Assembly (NCBI RefSeq): GCF_016802725.1
Contig: NC_052664.1
Coordinates: 11,434,016 to 11,498,015, forward strand
Direction: 5' to 3'
Source of the DNA: Solenopsis invicta
Lineage: Eukaryota; Arthropoda; Insecta; Hymenoptera; Formicidae
Length of the DNA stretch: 64,000 nucleotides
Both the position numbers and the translations under genes were made by a program. The notes beneath the pieces are model-generated. The model ran no database searches. It worked only from the letters and a program-made list of their open reading frames with translations, and was not told the DNA's origin. This document shows positions 34,772 through 46,458 of this stretch, piece by piece; the first letter of the stretch is position 1; every line of letters begins with the position of its first letter.

Positions 34772-36360
34772 TTCTCAAATTTTTCATAGAGAGAGAGATT
34801 GAGAACTGATTCTTTCAACTTTCCGCAAAAGTTTACGCAGGTGAGAAGGTTTATACGACGTGACTTGCAGGAAAGAGCGGAGGGATGGCGGCTCGTACCC
34901 TTTCGCGCATTTACATTGTTCTCCCTCCGTCTCTCTCTCTCTCTTCTTCGTATTCCTGTTTTTTGTTCCCCACCCGCTGACTTTATGAAAGGGTTCAAAT
35001 ATGTGCGGAACTATGGGAAGTAAGAACCAGGTGGATTATGTCCGTGCTCACGCGGGTTACTCTCCTCATTTCTCGTCACACTTGGCGTCTTTCCTTAATC
35101 TCGTATGTTTCTTTTTCCTTTCATTGAGAATTTTCGATTAAACTTGTACGCGCTCGCTAATAAGGCTGAAGAATTAAAAGAACTTTAAATATTTTCTCAC
35201 TTATTCAAAATTAATAAGTTTCGCACGAAGGATTTGCGAAATATTGTCTTCGAAGATGTAAATTGCACATTTTACATATTTTTATATTTAATTCGTTGAC
35301 TTTTTAATAAGCGAATGTTTTAGACACATGCATAAACCGTCGGCAGTTTGTCACCGCGATATCTTTCATTTTAAATGATATGACGTAATGTAATATTACA
35401 AAAGCATATTGCATAAACTCGTATTCGTATATTTGCATGCTTGTGCAAACAATGAAGGATATTTTTGATTCGTCAGGACGCTAACAGTTAAAATTAATGG
35501 CTTGTTTAACGATCGCCGTTGAAACAACTTTCATATCGCTCCTCGTGGAAACTCAACTTATTGCACTCATCGTTCTGTCATTCCTGTTGCCGGATAAAAA
35601 AATGAAGGAAAGAGGAAGTGGGGGGAGAGCGACAGAGGAGGAAAACGTTAACGTGCGGGAGGAGGAAGGGGGGCGATCGCAATTAGTGCTTCGATTCGGG
35701 CAACGAGCAAACGAACGAAATAAAGCCCGCGTGATAAAAATCACTGTAGCAGTCGTTTAACGCGTTGGAAACACTGGAAATGTTATTAGGAAGAATCGTA
35801 GCGTCGAGTTACATTCCATTTCCGCTCGTTCCATCAACTGATTCAGCGAAACTCTTACCCTCTCCTCGCCCCTCTTCCTCTCTTTCTCCTTCTTTCGCAC
35901 TTCTCCCTATCTTTCCCTAGTTTTTACCCTTTTTTTTTCGCAGATACTACTTGACTTTACCTTCCCTGTCTTCTCATTTTCAACGCCTTCCTCGCTCCTT
36001 TGCGTAGCATTCGCCCGCCCGCCTTCGTGTCTCGTTAACCCCTTCTATTATTTTCTGATTCTCTTAATTGTCGGAACCACGAAGCCGGGTGTCATCCTCG
36101 GTCGCTTTTGTGCACCTCGTTATTACATCGGTATGCATGATAATCGTGAAATTATTCCACGAAATAATGCTATTTAATTATTTCTAAAGATTTTCGCTTA
36201 TGATTTTTGAACAAATACAAATACAAACGAAATAAGCAATGTAAAATATGTTTATATTCCCAAATTAGTAAGCATTTTCCGATTTAATACATTTAAATTC
36301 TGCATAAAATCACGTTACGCTGGCTGTTAAATTTTACGTAATTATTGTTTTACGTTATCT

Positions 36361-36578
36361 GCACAGAAAAAAATTAGTATCGAATCAACAATTCATTATT
36401 TGATATGTGAGCAAGAATATAAAATCTTCTTGAAAGAATTTGATACATGAAGAGACAAGACTCCTTCACGTTAGCAAATTATGTCTGTCTAGGATTATAA
36501 ATTCTTTCAAAATTTTATATTCTTGCTTACATATGAAACGATGAACGGTTGATTTAGCACTAATTTTTTTTCTCGTGC
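36361..36578. mobile_element. MITE-like fold-back element
   Basis: The outer ends GCACAGAAAAAAATTAGT and the complement of ACTAATTTTTTTTCTCGTGC pair, and pairing continues inward (AATCAACAATTCAT, then AGCAAGAATATAAAATCTT against AGCAAGAATATAAAATTTT, then GAAAGAATTT). Arms are about 85 bp with a loop of about 50 bp. It is non-coding. The superfamily is undetermined because no clean target-site duplication is visible. Confidence 0.75.
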
Positions 36579-37208
36579 GCGCCTCTTCGTGGATATAACA
36601 AATTAAATTTTTGTTTAGAGAGCAGTTAGATCATATAAATTCTCGAAGATAAAATTTTCATAATTTGTTTCACGTTTCTTCCAAAGCAAACGTTTATAAC
36701 GCGGTAATTACTTAACTTGCGTTAGCACAGAGGAAGTACGCTCGCATCGTGCATTACTCTTTCTCGTACACGTCGTCAAATCGCGGTACCTCTTATCTCA
36801 CAATGGCTGTCACCCCTTGCGGAATGTCGCGCTCTCTCATTTAGCCTTTCTATTATTTCCTAAAGTTTTTAATTACCTTAACTGCAACGCGAGTAGTTAC
36901 GTACGGTTTGCTTTTACGAGCGACACCATTCGTGGCGCAACGCTCGTTTCTCGCTCGTTCTCCGCTCGTTCCGCGTACATGTAACGCGATCTCTCTCTCC
37001 CTCCCACCCTTGCCCAAGATAGCAGCTCACTTTCTTTCGTGCTGCAGGTCGATCTCTAACGCAGATCCTCTTATGCAGCGTATGAGTTATCTTCGCGAGA
37101 GGAGGGATCTTTTCTTTCTCTCAAGCTGGGCATCTTCGTCCGCCACAAAAGCCGAAGATGAGTAGGTACTGCAGTCGTGGTAATTACGCACCCTTGCCCG
37201 CGCGCGCA
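36579..37208. other. Unique block, CpG-rich at the end
   Basis: No gene called. On the minus strand at 37087-37165 a frame ends in ...ADEDAQLERKKRSLLSRR, with an RKKR dibasic stretch and a CTGCAG acceptor-like site just before it. I cannot tie it to a gene. Confidence 0.3.
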
Positions 37209-37215
37209 TTTTATA
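37209..37215 (-). promoter_or_regulatory. TATA-box-like TATAAAA
   Basis: On the minus strand the sequence reads GAGGGTATAAAATGCG, a consensus TATA box in a CpG-rich setting. It overlaps the end of the possible exon at 37214-37387, so at most one of the two is likely to be functional as described. Confidence 0.2.
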
Positions 37216-37387
37216 CCCTCTCGCTCTTTCCGCCGGCAGCAGGAGCGAAGGTGATGCCGTTGGATAGTTTGGTGGTGTTAACGGTGAACTCGCCGCACAC
37301 ATCCTGCTGCGTGGTAGTAACGGCGGTGGCCTTCCCAATGGTGGTAGGTGGCTCGTAACCTAGCCACCCTTTTCTACTGGCTGGAAT
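37214..37387 (-). CDS. Possible internal exon, unrecognised protein
   Basis: On the minus strand a frame is open from just after a TAG (37388-37390) to a TAA (37211-37213). Codons show strong purine-N-pyrimidine bias (runs of ACC, GCC, AAC, GGC), and the translation looks natural: ...EPPTTIGKATAVTTTQQDV, then CGEFTVNTTKLSNG, then ITFAPAAGGKSERV. A possible acceptor is ...GATTCCAG near 37380 and a possible donor is AGAGG|GTATAA at 37216, which is not a strong consensus. No start codon is needed if it is internal. I do not recognise the family. The opposite strand is also open, as often happens with coding DNA of this bias. This is the most protein-like segment I found, but it remains a guess. 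Confidence 0.3.
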
Positions 37388-38086
37388 CTAGCCGGCGGCA
37401 TGGAATACGGCTCGCTAATTCGCGTTAATCTAATTTGCTGCGAGTCGACCGGAGCGAGGGCTGTGAGCCGCTCGCGAGTCAGCTGAGAACGCGATTGCTG
37501 CGACGGAACTTGCGCTTGGGTAATACCTGCGATCGAGACACTTAATATCGTACGTGAAAAGAACCAGTTGCGGCACTATATTTATCGTATTCTTATGTAA
37601 CACTGTGTTAACGAACACAGAAATTAATGTCGCATTATTATCTTTAATGTTTTATTTGCGCATTCTTAATTGCGTAGATTAAGCAGTGTGGAAAATTCTA
37701 ACGCGGAAATCGATGTAGTTTCAGAGCCACGAGCAATCAAAATTCAATATTTCCATCGAAAGCAGAGTTAATGCGTTCAGTTGATGATATACACGTGTAT
37801 CCGCATTCTAATTGCTCTATTTTTATTGCTTAATTGATATGATATTGATTTTTATTGCACAACTGGTTTAGTTTATTGCCTACAGTATATAGCATATTTA
37901 TGCAATGTTAATGTATATTTACACATGTGGAATATTACAAAAGATTCAAAACTTTGAAACCCAGATTCTGTTTGCGGGAACCATTCTAGAAATGTAAATG
38001 TCAAGAAGTAAAGAAAGAAGAAAAAAAATATGATGCATTAATTATTCTAATTAAATAAAATCAATCAGTATCAAATACATTCTTAA
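37388..38086. other. Unique non-coding sequence
   Basis: CpG-moderate to about 37560, then AT-rich. No gene or repeat called. Confidence 0.35.
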
Positions 38087-38287
38087 GGATGTTTTGTCTA
38101 CACCGTAAAAGCTAAAAGTTATCGAAATTTAAAACCTTAGGTTTTTTAGATTTATTCTTTTTTTTTTTGACTAATTAACGACATAAAATTTTGATCGCAA
38201 ATGCTCAAATTTTGACCCAGCTACAATGAAAAATTTGGTTTATAATGGTTTTTGCAACTCAAATAACTCTTTTGCTACAGAACATCC
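38087..38287. mobile_element. Short element with GGATGT ends next to TTAA
   Basis: It begins GGATGTTTTGT after TTAA (38083-38086) and ends ACAGAACATCC before TTGA (38288-38291). The ends match those of the 29027-29597 element (GGATGT...ACATCC), and the right flank looks like a decayed TTAA. About 201 bp long and non-coding. Inferred to be a smaller, older relative using the same target site. Confidence 0.55.
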
Positions 38288-41200
38288 TTGATTTTTTGAA
38301 TCATTCGGCATTTGGTCAAAATTATTTAATCAAACTAATTCCTATCATTTTTTCTATCTATTTTATCCATTTGAATCAACACGATCACATGGATTCCATA
38401 AAGTCACGGATAAATTTGTTGCAAACTAAATTAAATCTTTATAAGTATTGACTGTTTTAGTGATTCAATTGGATTTTATTATAAACCGCGAAGCATATAC
38501 GACGACCATCTGTAAAAGGTTTTGTTAAATTCTTAACCCTTAAACACACGCAGCATGGGACCTGGGAGACCCTCGAAAAAAAACTTTATTTTCGCGCCAT
38601 TTTATTCTAGTTGAGCAATGAAGTTGGTCAACCATAGCGATCGATAGGGGAGACTTCAAACTTTTTTCCGCCTAGCCCGAAGCTTCTTTCTCATTCCGTT
38701 TTCACACGGCAAGCGATCGAAATTTTAAGAGGATTTCCAATGCTGTGTTTAAGGGTTAACATTTCAAAAATAGGTTAACATCCTTTATGATATTGCTAGT
38801 ATAATTATCGTACAATAGTATCAGTTTTATTGTCAGGTAAACAATAAACTTTTTATATCAAATACAATTACTTATGCGATTATTGATTCTTTTAACGTGC
38901 ACATGTGGATATAATATGTTGAAATACACAACGTTCGTGATGGCAAGTGTTCACGAAACGCGTAGTAAAAACACCGACCAACATTGCGAGAAGAGGGCAG
39001 CAATGAGACGCGACTATCGATTCAACATATCTCTTTCGAGAGTGGATTACATTTATTAGAGTATATTTGTTGCCTACGGATCATTATTTGTTTTCTCCGT
39101 CCGTTTATCGCTGATATTCAGCTCTCTCTCGAAAGGTAACCTTTCGGGAGTGCATTTTTCTTCATTTTCCACGGACTTTCCTCCAATAAAGGGCTGTAGC
39201 GCGCTGTGTGGCAAAGTTGCCGGCCGAACGATAAAAGTAATACCGATAACTCATCCGGTGCGCTACCGTTTCGTTAACGTATACGGCGCGCACACTCGTC
39301 ACACGTTCGCGTCGCACTTACACACACACACACACACATGAATACACACGTAGATGCATTAACGCGCCACGCTCACACGTATGCCACTTAGCTTTATTGG
39401 CCATCAGACGAATTTTTCGTAGGGATCATATCTGGGACCGTAAAGTCGTATTGCGAAATCCCCAATGCAATCACGTCCGTGACTCCTTCCCGGAATGCAG
39501 CGGGCCACGAGTGCAATCCATTTGCCGGGAAATGTAATAATTGCAAATTGTAATGGCGTGGCACGGCAATGCCACCGCTGTATCAACTCTTCGTCGTCGT
39601 CCTTCGTCCTCGCTACTTCGCTTCTTGCTTCTCACTTGTTTGTCGAAATTCCTTCTCGCTGTGCGAAATTTTCTCTTTTTCTCCCGACTTGCCATACGAT
39701 AAGAAACGAAGGACCCGAATGTCGTTCTCTGCGAGTCTGACTTTTGTTCGTGCTGCAGTCTGGTGGAGATATAAGGAACCGGCTGTACCTCATTTATTTA
39801 ATAATCCGAGAAATAGAGAGCACGTAGCTTTTTGCGATTTTAAAAATTAGAATTTAATATATTTTAGGAGGTGATCCAATTTTATTCGTTTGCATTCTTA
39901 TCACGAGTATTTGACTTTAGAGATATGGATGTTTCACTCTTTTCTTTATCATTTGTATTTTATATTATTCTTATTAATGTTGATAAGATATTGTGCGTGC
40001 AACGAAATGCTTTTAGCAACTATTGCATCGTCGAGTGGAAACTCGAAATAGTAGTAGCCAGTTGATAAATAGCCGAATCGATCTATCGGCAGATATTGAT
40101 GCAATGGTGATAACACTGTCACCGTGATTAGATCGCAATTAGTTTTAGTCAGAGATAATGACGCAAATTGGCATTGTTTGCACTGTTAATAGGGATGTTG
40201 CGCGTCGATAGAACTGTCGAATGCTCGTTCACCTCTCTGTATATAGATTCGATCCACCCAATCAATCTACGGCGAGTTGACATATTAATGAGACATTGTT
40301 GCCAATGTAACGAGCGATAAAGTTGTGACGAATGCCGCGACACACATACTTCTTGGTGAACCGCACAGCATAGCACAGCTGATAAATTATAAATATGCTA
40401 TCAGCTGCTACGTAAATGTGATTAATGCATCACGGCTATCTTGGCTATGTTTTCAGGTTACCCAGTGGTCCAAGTATTCGCGGCAGTTACGCTGGGCCGT
40501 CGGAATGATGTATTCGCTGTATTACAAAATCGTATCTGGCGCTTGTTATTCGTTTCGTGGACAAGCCTAAAGCGCATTGCGACAACTCGCGTAACTGTCT
40601 GTGCGTCACGATGACGTTTTTAAAACTTGGTTTTATTATACTAAGCACTATAGTTTTATAATCGATTATAGTCTATTGCCCAATGATGCCTTTACCTTCA
40701 TTTTCTATTAACGCTTGAATTCGTCGCCGTAACAGCTGATGAAACATTGCTTCTGTTCGAAATGAAACAATGAAGGTCTTATCCGTAACATTGTTCGCTT
40801 ATGCACGTTCAATCTAATATTAATAGTACTTTTTTACACGTCGTTATAAGACCGCCTGTGCATATTACCTATGTACTCATTCTATTTTTAAACATGGAAA
40901 ATCTCCTGTAATTGCAACTTTTTATAATTCTATAAAAAAATTGACCACATTTGACCGAATAATTCAAACACGGATTTTACTCCATGACATTTTTGCTTAA
41001 AAAATCTGTGAAAATTGAATCGCTCGAAAGAGCCCGCTCACGAAATATATCCCTTTATATTTTCAGTCGAAAGATTTACGGATTTCTATCATTCTCAAGT
41101 GAGAATTTTTCAAACCTATTCGAATAAAATTGTCCAAAATGATGTTAATTACTTATTGCAATTTTTTTATTGTGAAGAATAGAGTTTAAAGATTCAAGTT

Positions 41201-43980
41201 TTTGGAAGATATTAACATTGCTTATTTCACACTTGATTACATCTTAATTATTTCTTTATTTCACCATTTCATTTTTGATCTAAAGAAATATGTCCCAAGA
41301 TTAAAAAAATAAACGATTTTATACCATCTAATATTTAAATAAAGGTAACGATGTTAAAATACATATAAATAAAATATCTGTCTGAGCATAAAAAACTTTT
41401 CAGTGTGTCACGAGAAAGATGTCATGTCCACTGATTCCAATATTTTAATCCACTGCGCGACAGTGGGTTCCTTTGCGAATGAGCAAGCGAGAGACAGAAA
41501 GGCGGGGGAGGGGGAGGGAATGATAGATATTGCGACTTAAACTTCGATCATTACGATGCGATTTTCCGAGGCAACGCTCGCGGCGCAGGAGCGAGCGGGT
41601 ACTCGCGGAATGCGCGCGATCATTTTTACAAAATGTCAATTCTCCCCAAATACCCATCGGCGCTGGCCGCCGATATCGACAACTGCGCGACGTGGCGATG
41701 ACAGGTATCGATCTCGCTGAACATTTTTATCGAACGCGCTCGTCACCGCCGTCGTAACGCGGGCAACATAAAGGCCAGCCTTGTTAGGACGGATATGGAA
41801 CATGACGCACTCCCCGTACCCACGCGCGATAAAATGCTTCATCGTTACGTAATCGAGCTCGCGGCGAAGTTGCCTGAAGTGCAACGTAATTTATCTGTTA
41901 GCAAAAGAGTATGCCGTCCGTCGCCCACGCCGCAATGCGACTTTGTTTTCGACGATTGTGCGATTATTTTTTTTCTTGCACAATTCTACAATTTTAATTT
42001 CGCATTGTTCGCACGGCGCGGCGCAGGATCCGACAGACTTGGCGATTCGAGGCAACCGTTGTGGCGATCTCGAATATCTGAAAGAGAATTTGCGAATTTA
42101 TTGATATTTGCTTCTTGAAAGTTTTAACGTCGCCGCTCGGACACATGTCGGACACTCTCTTGAGTGTCGACTCTATATTTAGGAATTTGAAAGTCCGCTG
42201 TTGCACATGGATGCGCGATAAACTATTCTGAAAAAGGATGTGCTAACTATAAAGTCACCACATCCCGTTTTTTCTGTGTAACACGCCTCTGAAAAAATTA
42301 TTTTTTTAATTGTAATCCAAATATTCGATACATACATTGTGCAGTACAAAATATTTTACCTGCACCAACCGAATTTATTATGAACACAGCAGAATTCACA
42401 AATTTCTTTAAATTAGTGTAACCAAATTATTTGCTTAATATTTTTTTATCAACATCTGTTTGAAATTCGTTATTAATGAAACCATTTGTATTATTAAGTA
42501 ATCGGATTTTGCTAAACATTCGTAATTATGTTCTAATTATATTAATTTATAATAATATACACATTATGCATATATCTCATAAACGTACGTTTACATAATA
42601 CGTATTATGTATAATATTACAAAATTACATTTAAAAATTCTTACGACACTTTTTCGTGAAGATGACGTGCGCGCGCTATGCACGACTTATAACGCCTGTA
42701 TTTTTAATATGACGTACCTGGCGGGAGTGCTTGCTTGAAGTGTAGTTACGAGCACCGCGCCGGAACAGCCACTTTGTTATTGTAACTTGCAATTTGCAAG
42801 AATCCCAGCCATATTTCCTGAGTTTATCATCTATATTTCCGTCGACGGCGACAACGTGACCTAACCGCCGTCTCGCTCGGCATGGCGGTTAGATGCGTCC
42901 GTTTTCTCGAGTACGTCGGGTGAGATGCGGCAATAACCGGCCGAAGAAAAATCTACTTGTCGTCCTTTAGGCGTTTATTCCTGTCGAGCGTTCTTTTCGC
43001 CATTCTCGCCGAGCTTATATGCGACGTTTGCACGCTATTTCGAAGAGCAGCGCTAATAAAAGGCGACGATCGAAAATGTCGCCGAGGCAACGGCGCGAGG
43101 GGCATGCGATGATGTCAATTATTTACGAATTTTACAACGCTGCGAGTGTCAAACTTTCCAATAATGCGTACGAATTTAGGGTACTAGATTCGCTGAAATT
43201 TTTGACATTTTGTACGAAAACGCCGCGGTTCGCGTTGATCTCGCAACACCACGGCGGAGTCAAACGGTTCGCGTTTCAACCAGCGAGAACATTGTAGCTT
43301 GAGATTAAAAGCTGTTTGTCACGTTCCGACAAATGTGAACGATAAACGACGGCGAGTGCGTCCGTCTCGCTTGCAGCGCGTGATATCTCATGCGAGCTTC
43401 TCGCCGCACGGAAGGCGGCGAGAATCGTGCGGGAGTCCGTGTTTAATTTACAAATAGAACCGGGAATATAAGTTTCTGCGGTGACTTAACGGTCGACAAG
43501 CTTCCCGGGTTGCCAATGGCCAGTAACGACGACAAAGTCGCGCGGCTACCGACGCCGCGCCGTCGCATGCGCTTCTCGAGAGCGCGACGGCGTTGTTGGG
43601 CAAACGGTGCCGCCACGGAGCGTTAAGTGACGTTTATGAGAAAATATCGGCCCGGACTGTAATTACATAGCTTCGTTGTAACATACGCCCCGCCACGGCA
43701 TTCTTGATAGCGTTCGCGGCTGTTCCGCCATAACTTCGGAACATCTTTCCGACACGCTTCGGGTTAAGTTTGCACAAGCGACTGTGAAATAAAATGAGCA
43801 GATAACGGACAGCGGATTTTAGAGAAACTAAATTCTCGGCCCCCCTTGACTGCGATTAAATTATTATAGCTGTTGCAACTTGATCCAGTTGCAACAAAGT
43901 TTAATTTATTGCTGACAATGATGACGTCTTTACGCGACGTATCTTTATCATGCCTTTAATTTTAATTAAATAGATAAAAG
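38288..43980. other. Mixed unique block
   Basis: No supportable gene. Contents: a (CA)9 tract at 39321-39338, a G-rich tract at 41501-41518, CpG-rich sequence at 42850-43720 with a 10-bp-stem hairpin at 43398-43424, and a minus-strand frame at 41636-41884 with coding-like codon bias but no known domain. The rest is AT-rich. Confidence 0.4.
39321..39338 (+). repeat. (CA)9 microsatellite
   Basis: Nine clean CA units. Confidence 0.9.
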
Positions 43981-44000
43981 ATTATCTTGTCGTTCATACA

Positions 44001-44034
44001 TGTCTCACGATATCGATTTCTTTCTGTTGCAGGT
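44001..44034 (+). other. Recursive-splice-site-like AG|GT junction
   Basis: A pyrimidine-rich tract (TTTCTTTCTGTTGCAG ending at 44032) makes a strong 3' splice site. A branch-point-like CTCAC has its A about 25 nt upstream, at 44007. The AG is followed immediately by GTGAGT (44033-44038), a strong 5' splice site. Fusion of the two, (Y)nNCAG|GTRAGT, is the known signature of ratchet or recursive splice sites in long insect introns. If used, the site regenerates a donor and no exon sequence is kept. It would imply a plus-strand host gene with a long intron here. Confidence 0.5.
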
Positions 44035-44068
44035 GAGTCGATGCCCACTTTATTCGAGTTACGCTAAT
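44033..44068 (+). other. 36-nt RS-exon or microexon candidate
   Basis: Between the 3' splice site at 44032 and a near-perfect donor GTAAGTAAAA starting at 44069 lie 36 nt, a multiple of three. The frame starting at the first base is open and would encode VSRCPLYSSYAN; the other two frames contain a stop. Two readings are possible: a real 36-nt microexon, or the RS-exon used to define a recursive splice site before it is removed through the GTGAGT at its start. The sequence alone cannot separate them. Confidence 0.4.
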
Positions 44069-44276
44069 GTAAGTAAAATTTGTATTTAGCTTAACACGTT
44101 AATCACGAATTTACACCTGTGAAACGAGCCACACTAACGATTCAAATGGTATTTCGCGAAACATTGGGATGCTGTTAGAACACTATATAGGTTGATGTAT
44201 GAAGTTTTAATCATATCCGCAATGTGTCGAATATAGACGCAGGAAATTGAAAGTAATATTTTACAATTGTAATGGG

Positions 44277-44306
44277 CGATTGAAAAAGACCAAGTCAGAT
44301 TGAAAT
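44277..44306 (+). repeat. Dispersed motif, copy 3 (diverged)
   Basis: It shares CGA.TGAA.AAGACCAAGT and then TTGAAA with 4581-4610 at matching spacing. It is less similar than copy 2. Confidence 0.45.
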
Positions 44307-45848
44307 TCGTCTCGCGATAGTTATAGTAACGTTACAAAGCTGAAAAAATTTTTTATATCTTCATTGTGCTCATCCTGGCCTTTCTGAATTGTTGCTTAAA
44401 ATTTGTATTTTTTATACTTTAATAAATGTAACACACTTGAAAAAATTATGTCAATTTTAAAATGAAATGAATATGCTAGAAAGTAACACAAGTGTTATGT
44501 ACAAAATTAGCAAAAAGTGTGTAATAACATTTTAGAAACAAATTGTGAAAACACATTTCTTTAGTAAAATTAACGTTTATTGCATGTTGACGCGTACATT
44601 TCATTTACTTGTCGCAGAGACCTAAAATGATTCAAAACCACATTATTTCTATGTTATTTATTCATTTATTCATAAATTGTATTACTTCGACACTAAGAAA
44701 CCTTGAATATCAGTTTAACATAAAATATTTAAATAACACAATCACATTATGTTAAATTGCAGCTCAGGTATGTTGAAAATTCAACATAAAAATTTTAACA
44801 AAGACCGTTTTAACATAAATACAAAGTGTTTTTTACTGTGCATTGTTTTTACTTTGAGTTATGGTAAAAGCATCGCAATTTTACACGGATAATTTAATTT
44901 ACTTGACACAAAGATGACAACAATTGCCCCTGCGGTCGATTCATATTCAGTGTCAGTCCACTTGTCCTTCACATTTGATGTGTTTGACGGACGCAGTATG
45001 GCGTAGGAAGCTATTATGGATCCACGCCTACGATCAATATGTCATAATACTTTTCGTTATTAGCGTATCATTAATAGCCTTTTAACTAATTCAATGATTG
45101 ACCGCGATACTACCACGTTGGCTTTGCTATAAACATGCAAATATGTTTATCCTTGAATTGTTTTCTTCACGCACAAGAATTTTTCTCATACAAAAGTGTC
45201 TTTAAGCATTAATCGTATAGACAGTCTCTTCAGAATATTATCTTAAAGTATTTGAAAATTGTGCAGAACGGAGAAATATTTTAATCTAATTATCTTGTAA
45301 GTTTTCGACATAAAAAAATTTCTGATTAATTATGCTAATCGAGATACAATTTCATTGAACGTTGATATAAAATCTAAGAGGTCGTATTACGTAAGATTTC
45401 TGGATATGTGTAAAAGTCGACTCTATGAAATCCATTTTATTTCGGAGATGAGATGGTTCGAAATAAGCGAGTCCTCGGAATAGGAGGAAGCGTATAACTC
45501 GTTTCGGTAGATTATTACTTTTAGCAGTATGGCGACTCATGAACTAGAACGCGCGTTATGGCACGAGGCACGTTATCGTTTTGTCCGCTTGATCCTTCGA
45601 TCGTGCCAGATTTAATGGTTTTCCGTTAATCCTCGCAACCCTTTCGAAAGTAGAAGATGATGAGAGGCGGTAAGGATTGGATGCGGGAGGGTGGCTGGAC
45701 GTGAGGTGGATGAGAGTAGTAGAACGCGGCGGGGACAGAAACGAGGACGCGAGAAGAAGGAAAGATGTCGAAGAAGAAGGAGAAGACTGTGGACGGAGAA
45801 GAAAGCGGTGGCAGGGGGGGGGAGGGACGTCGAGAAAGAAAAGAAGGA

Positions 45849-45877
45849 GTTAGGGTTAGGGTCAGGTTAGGGGTTGG
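45849..45877 (+). repeat. Degenerate TTAGG/TTAGGG run
   Basis: Four to five imperfect units (GTTAGGGTTAGGG, then TCAGGTTAGGGG). It resembles telomeric repeat but is short and lies in purine-rich DNA, so chance is possible. Confidence 0.4.
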
Positions 45878-46458
45878 AGGAGCAATAAGGAATTATTGCG
45901 GTACGATCGACAAACGGCGACTACGTGGCCGCACTACGGAAGATTCTCTCCGGCTGAGCGACTTTCCTTCCACCGTCGCCTCTCTTTTCCGCCTCTTCTC
46001 TCTTTTCCCTGGCTTCCCGTGGACTTCCGTTCTCGCGTCATGCCGTTCCACCCGCACCCACGCCATGCCCACGAAACCTTCCAGACTCGTCAATATGTAA
46101 TGTTCGAAAACCCGCGCGCTACGCCACCCTCGTCCGGCCGTTCTACGTGGAATAGAAGATTCTGTCCGACCTTGTATATTTCAGTGGACGCGCCGTGCAA
46201 ACCGCGGTGGGACAGGTCGACCCTGTAAATACTCCACGATTCTTGATATGAAAACCGTTATGATTATGGACAAATATCTTTGCTTTGCTACTGTAGACAT
46301 GTGTGCACAATTTTTTTATGATTATCGCATATTTCTTTGAAAATGTTGATGACACTGTTCGAGTATTACGCTAAAATGTCAAGTGTGTTGAGCTTGAATA
46401 TTCCGTCAATTGTTTTGTAATATAAAGTTAAAAATCTTTAAAATTTTTTAAAGGGTTA

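Larger units (their letters stand above)
30033..36360. other. Mixed unique block
   Basis: No supportable gene. Contents: CT tracts at 30648-30698 and 34929-34944, a T23 run at 32466-32488, CTCG repeats at 31478-31498, a pyrimidine-rich tract at about 35850-35940, and a strong 3' splice-like site at 34745-34765. A plus-strand frame at 31629-31895 has coding-like codon bias but no recognisable domain and is left uncalled. Confidence 0.4.
44075..46458. other. AT-rich block with a G-rich island
   Basis: No gene called. AT-rich up to about 45640, including several TTTAACATAAA-type near-repeats at about 44716-44818. At 45660-45880 the plus strand is purine-rich (GA/GGA), with a G tract at 45813-45826. 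The frame at 45765-46100 translates to Lys/Glu/Arg/Gly low-complexity sequence and is not credible. Confidence 0.4.

Noticed and set aside
41636..41884. 82-codon minus-strand frame with coding-like bias
   Set aside because: No recognisable domain, overlapped by plus-strand frames, splice context unremarkable.
45765..46100. Lys/Glu/Arg/Gly-rich frame starting MSKKKEK
   Set aside because: Derived from a purine-rich low-complexity tract.
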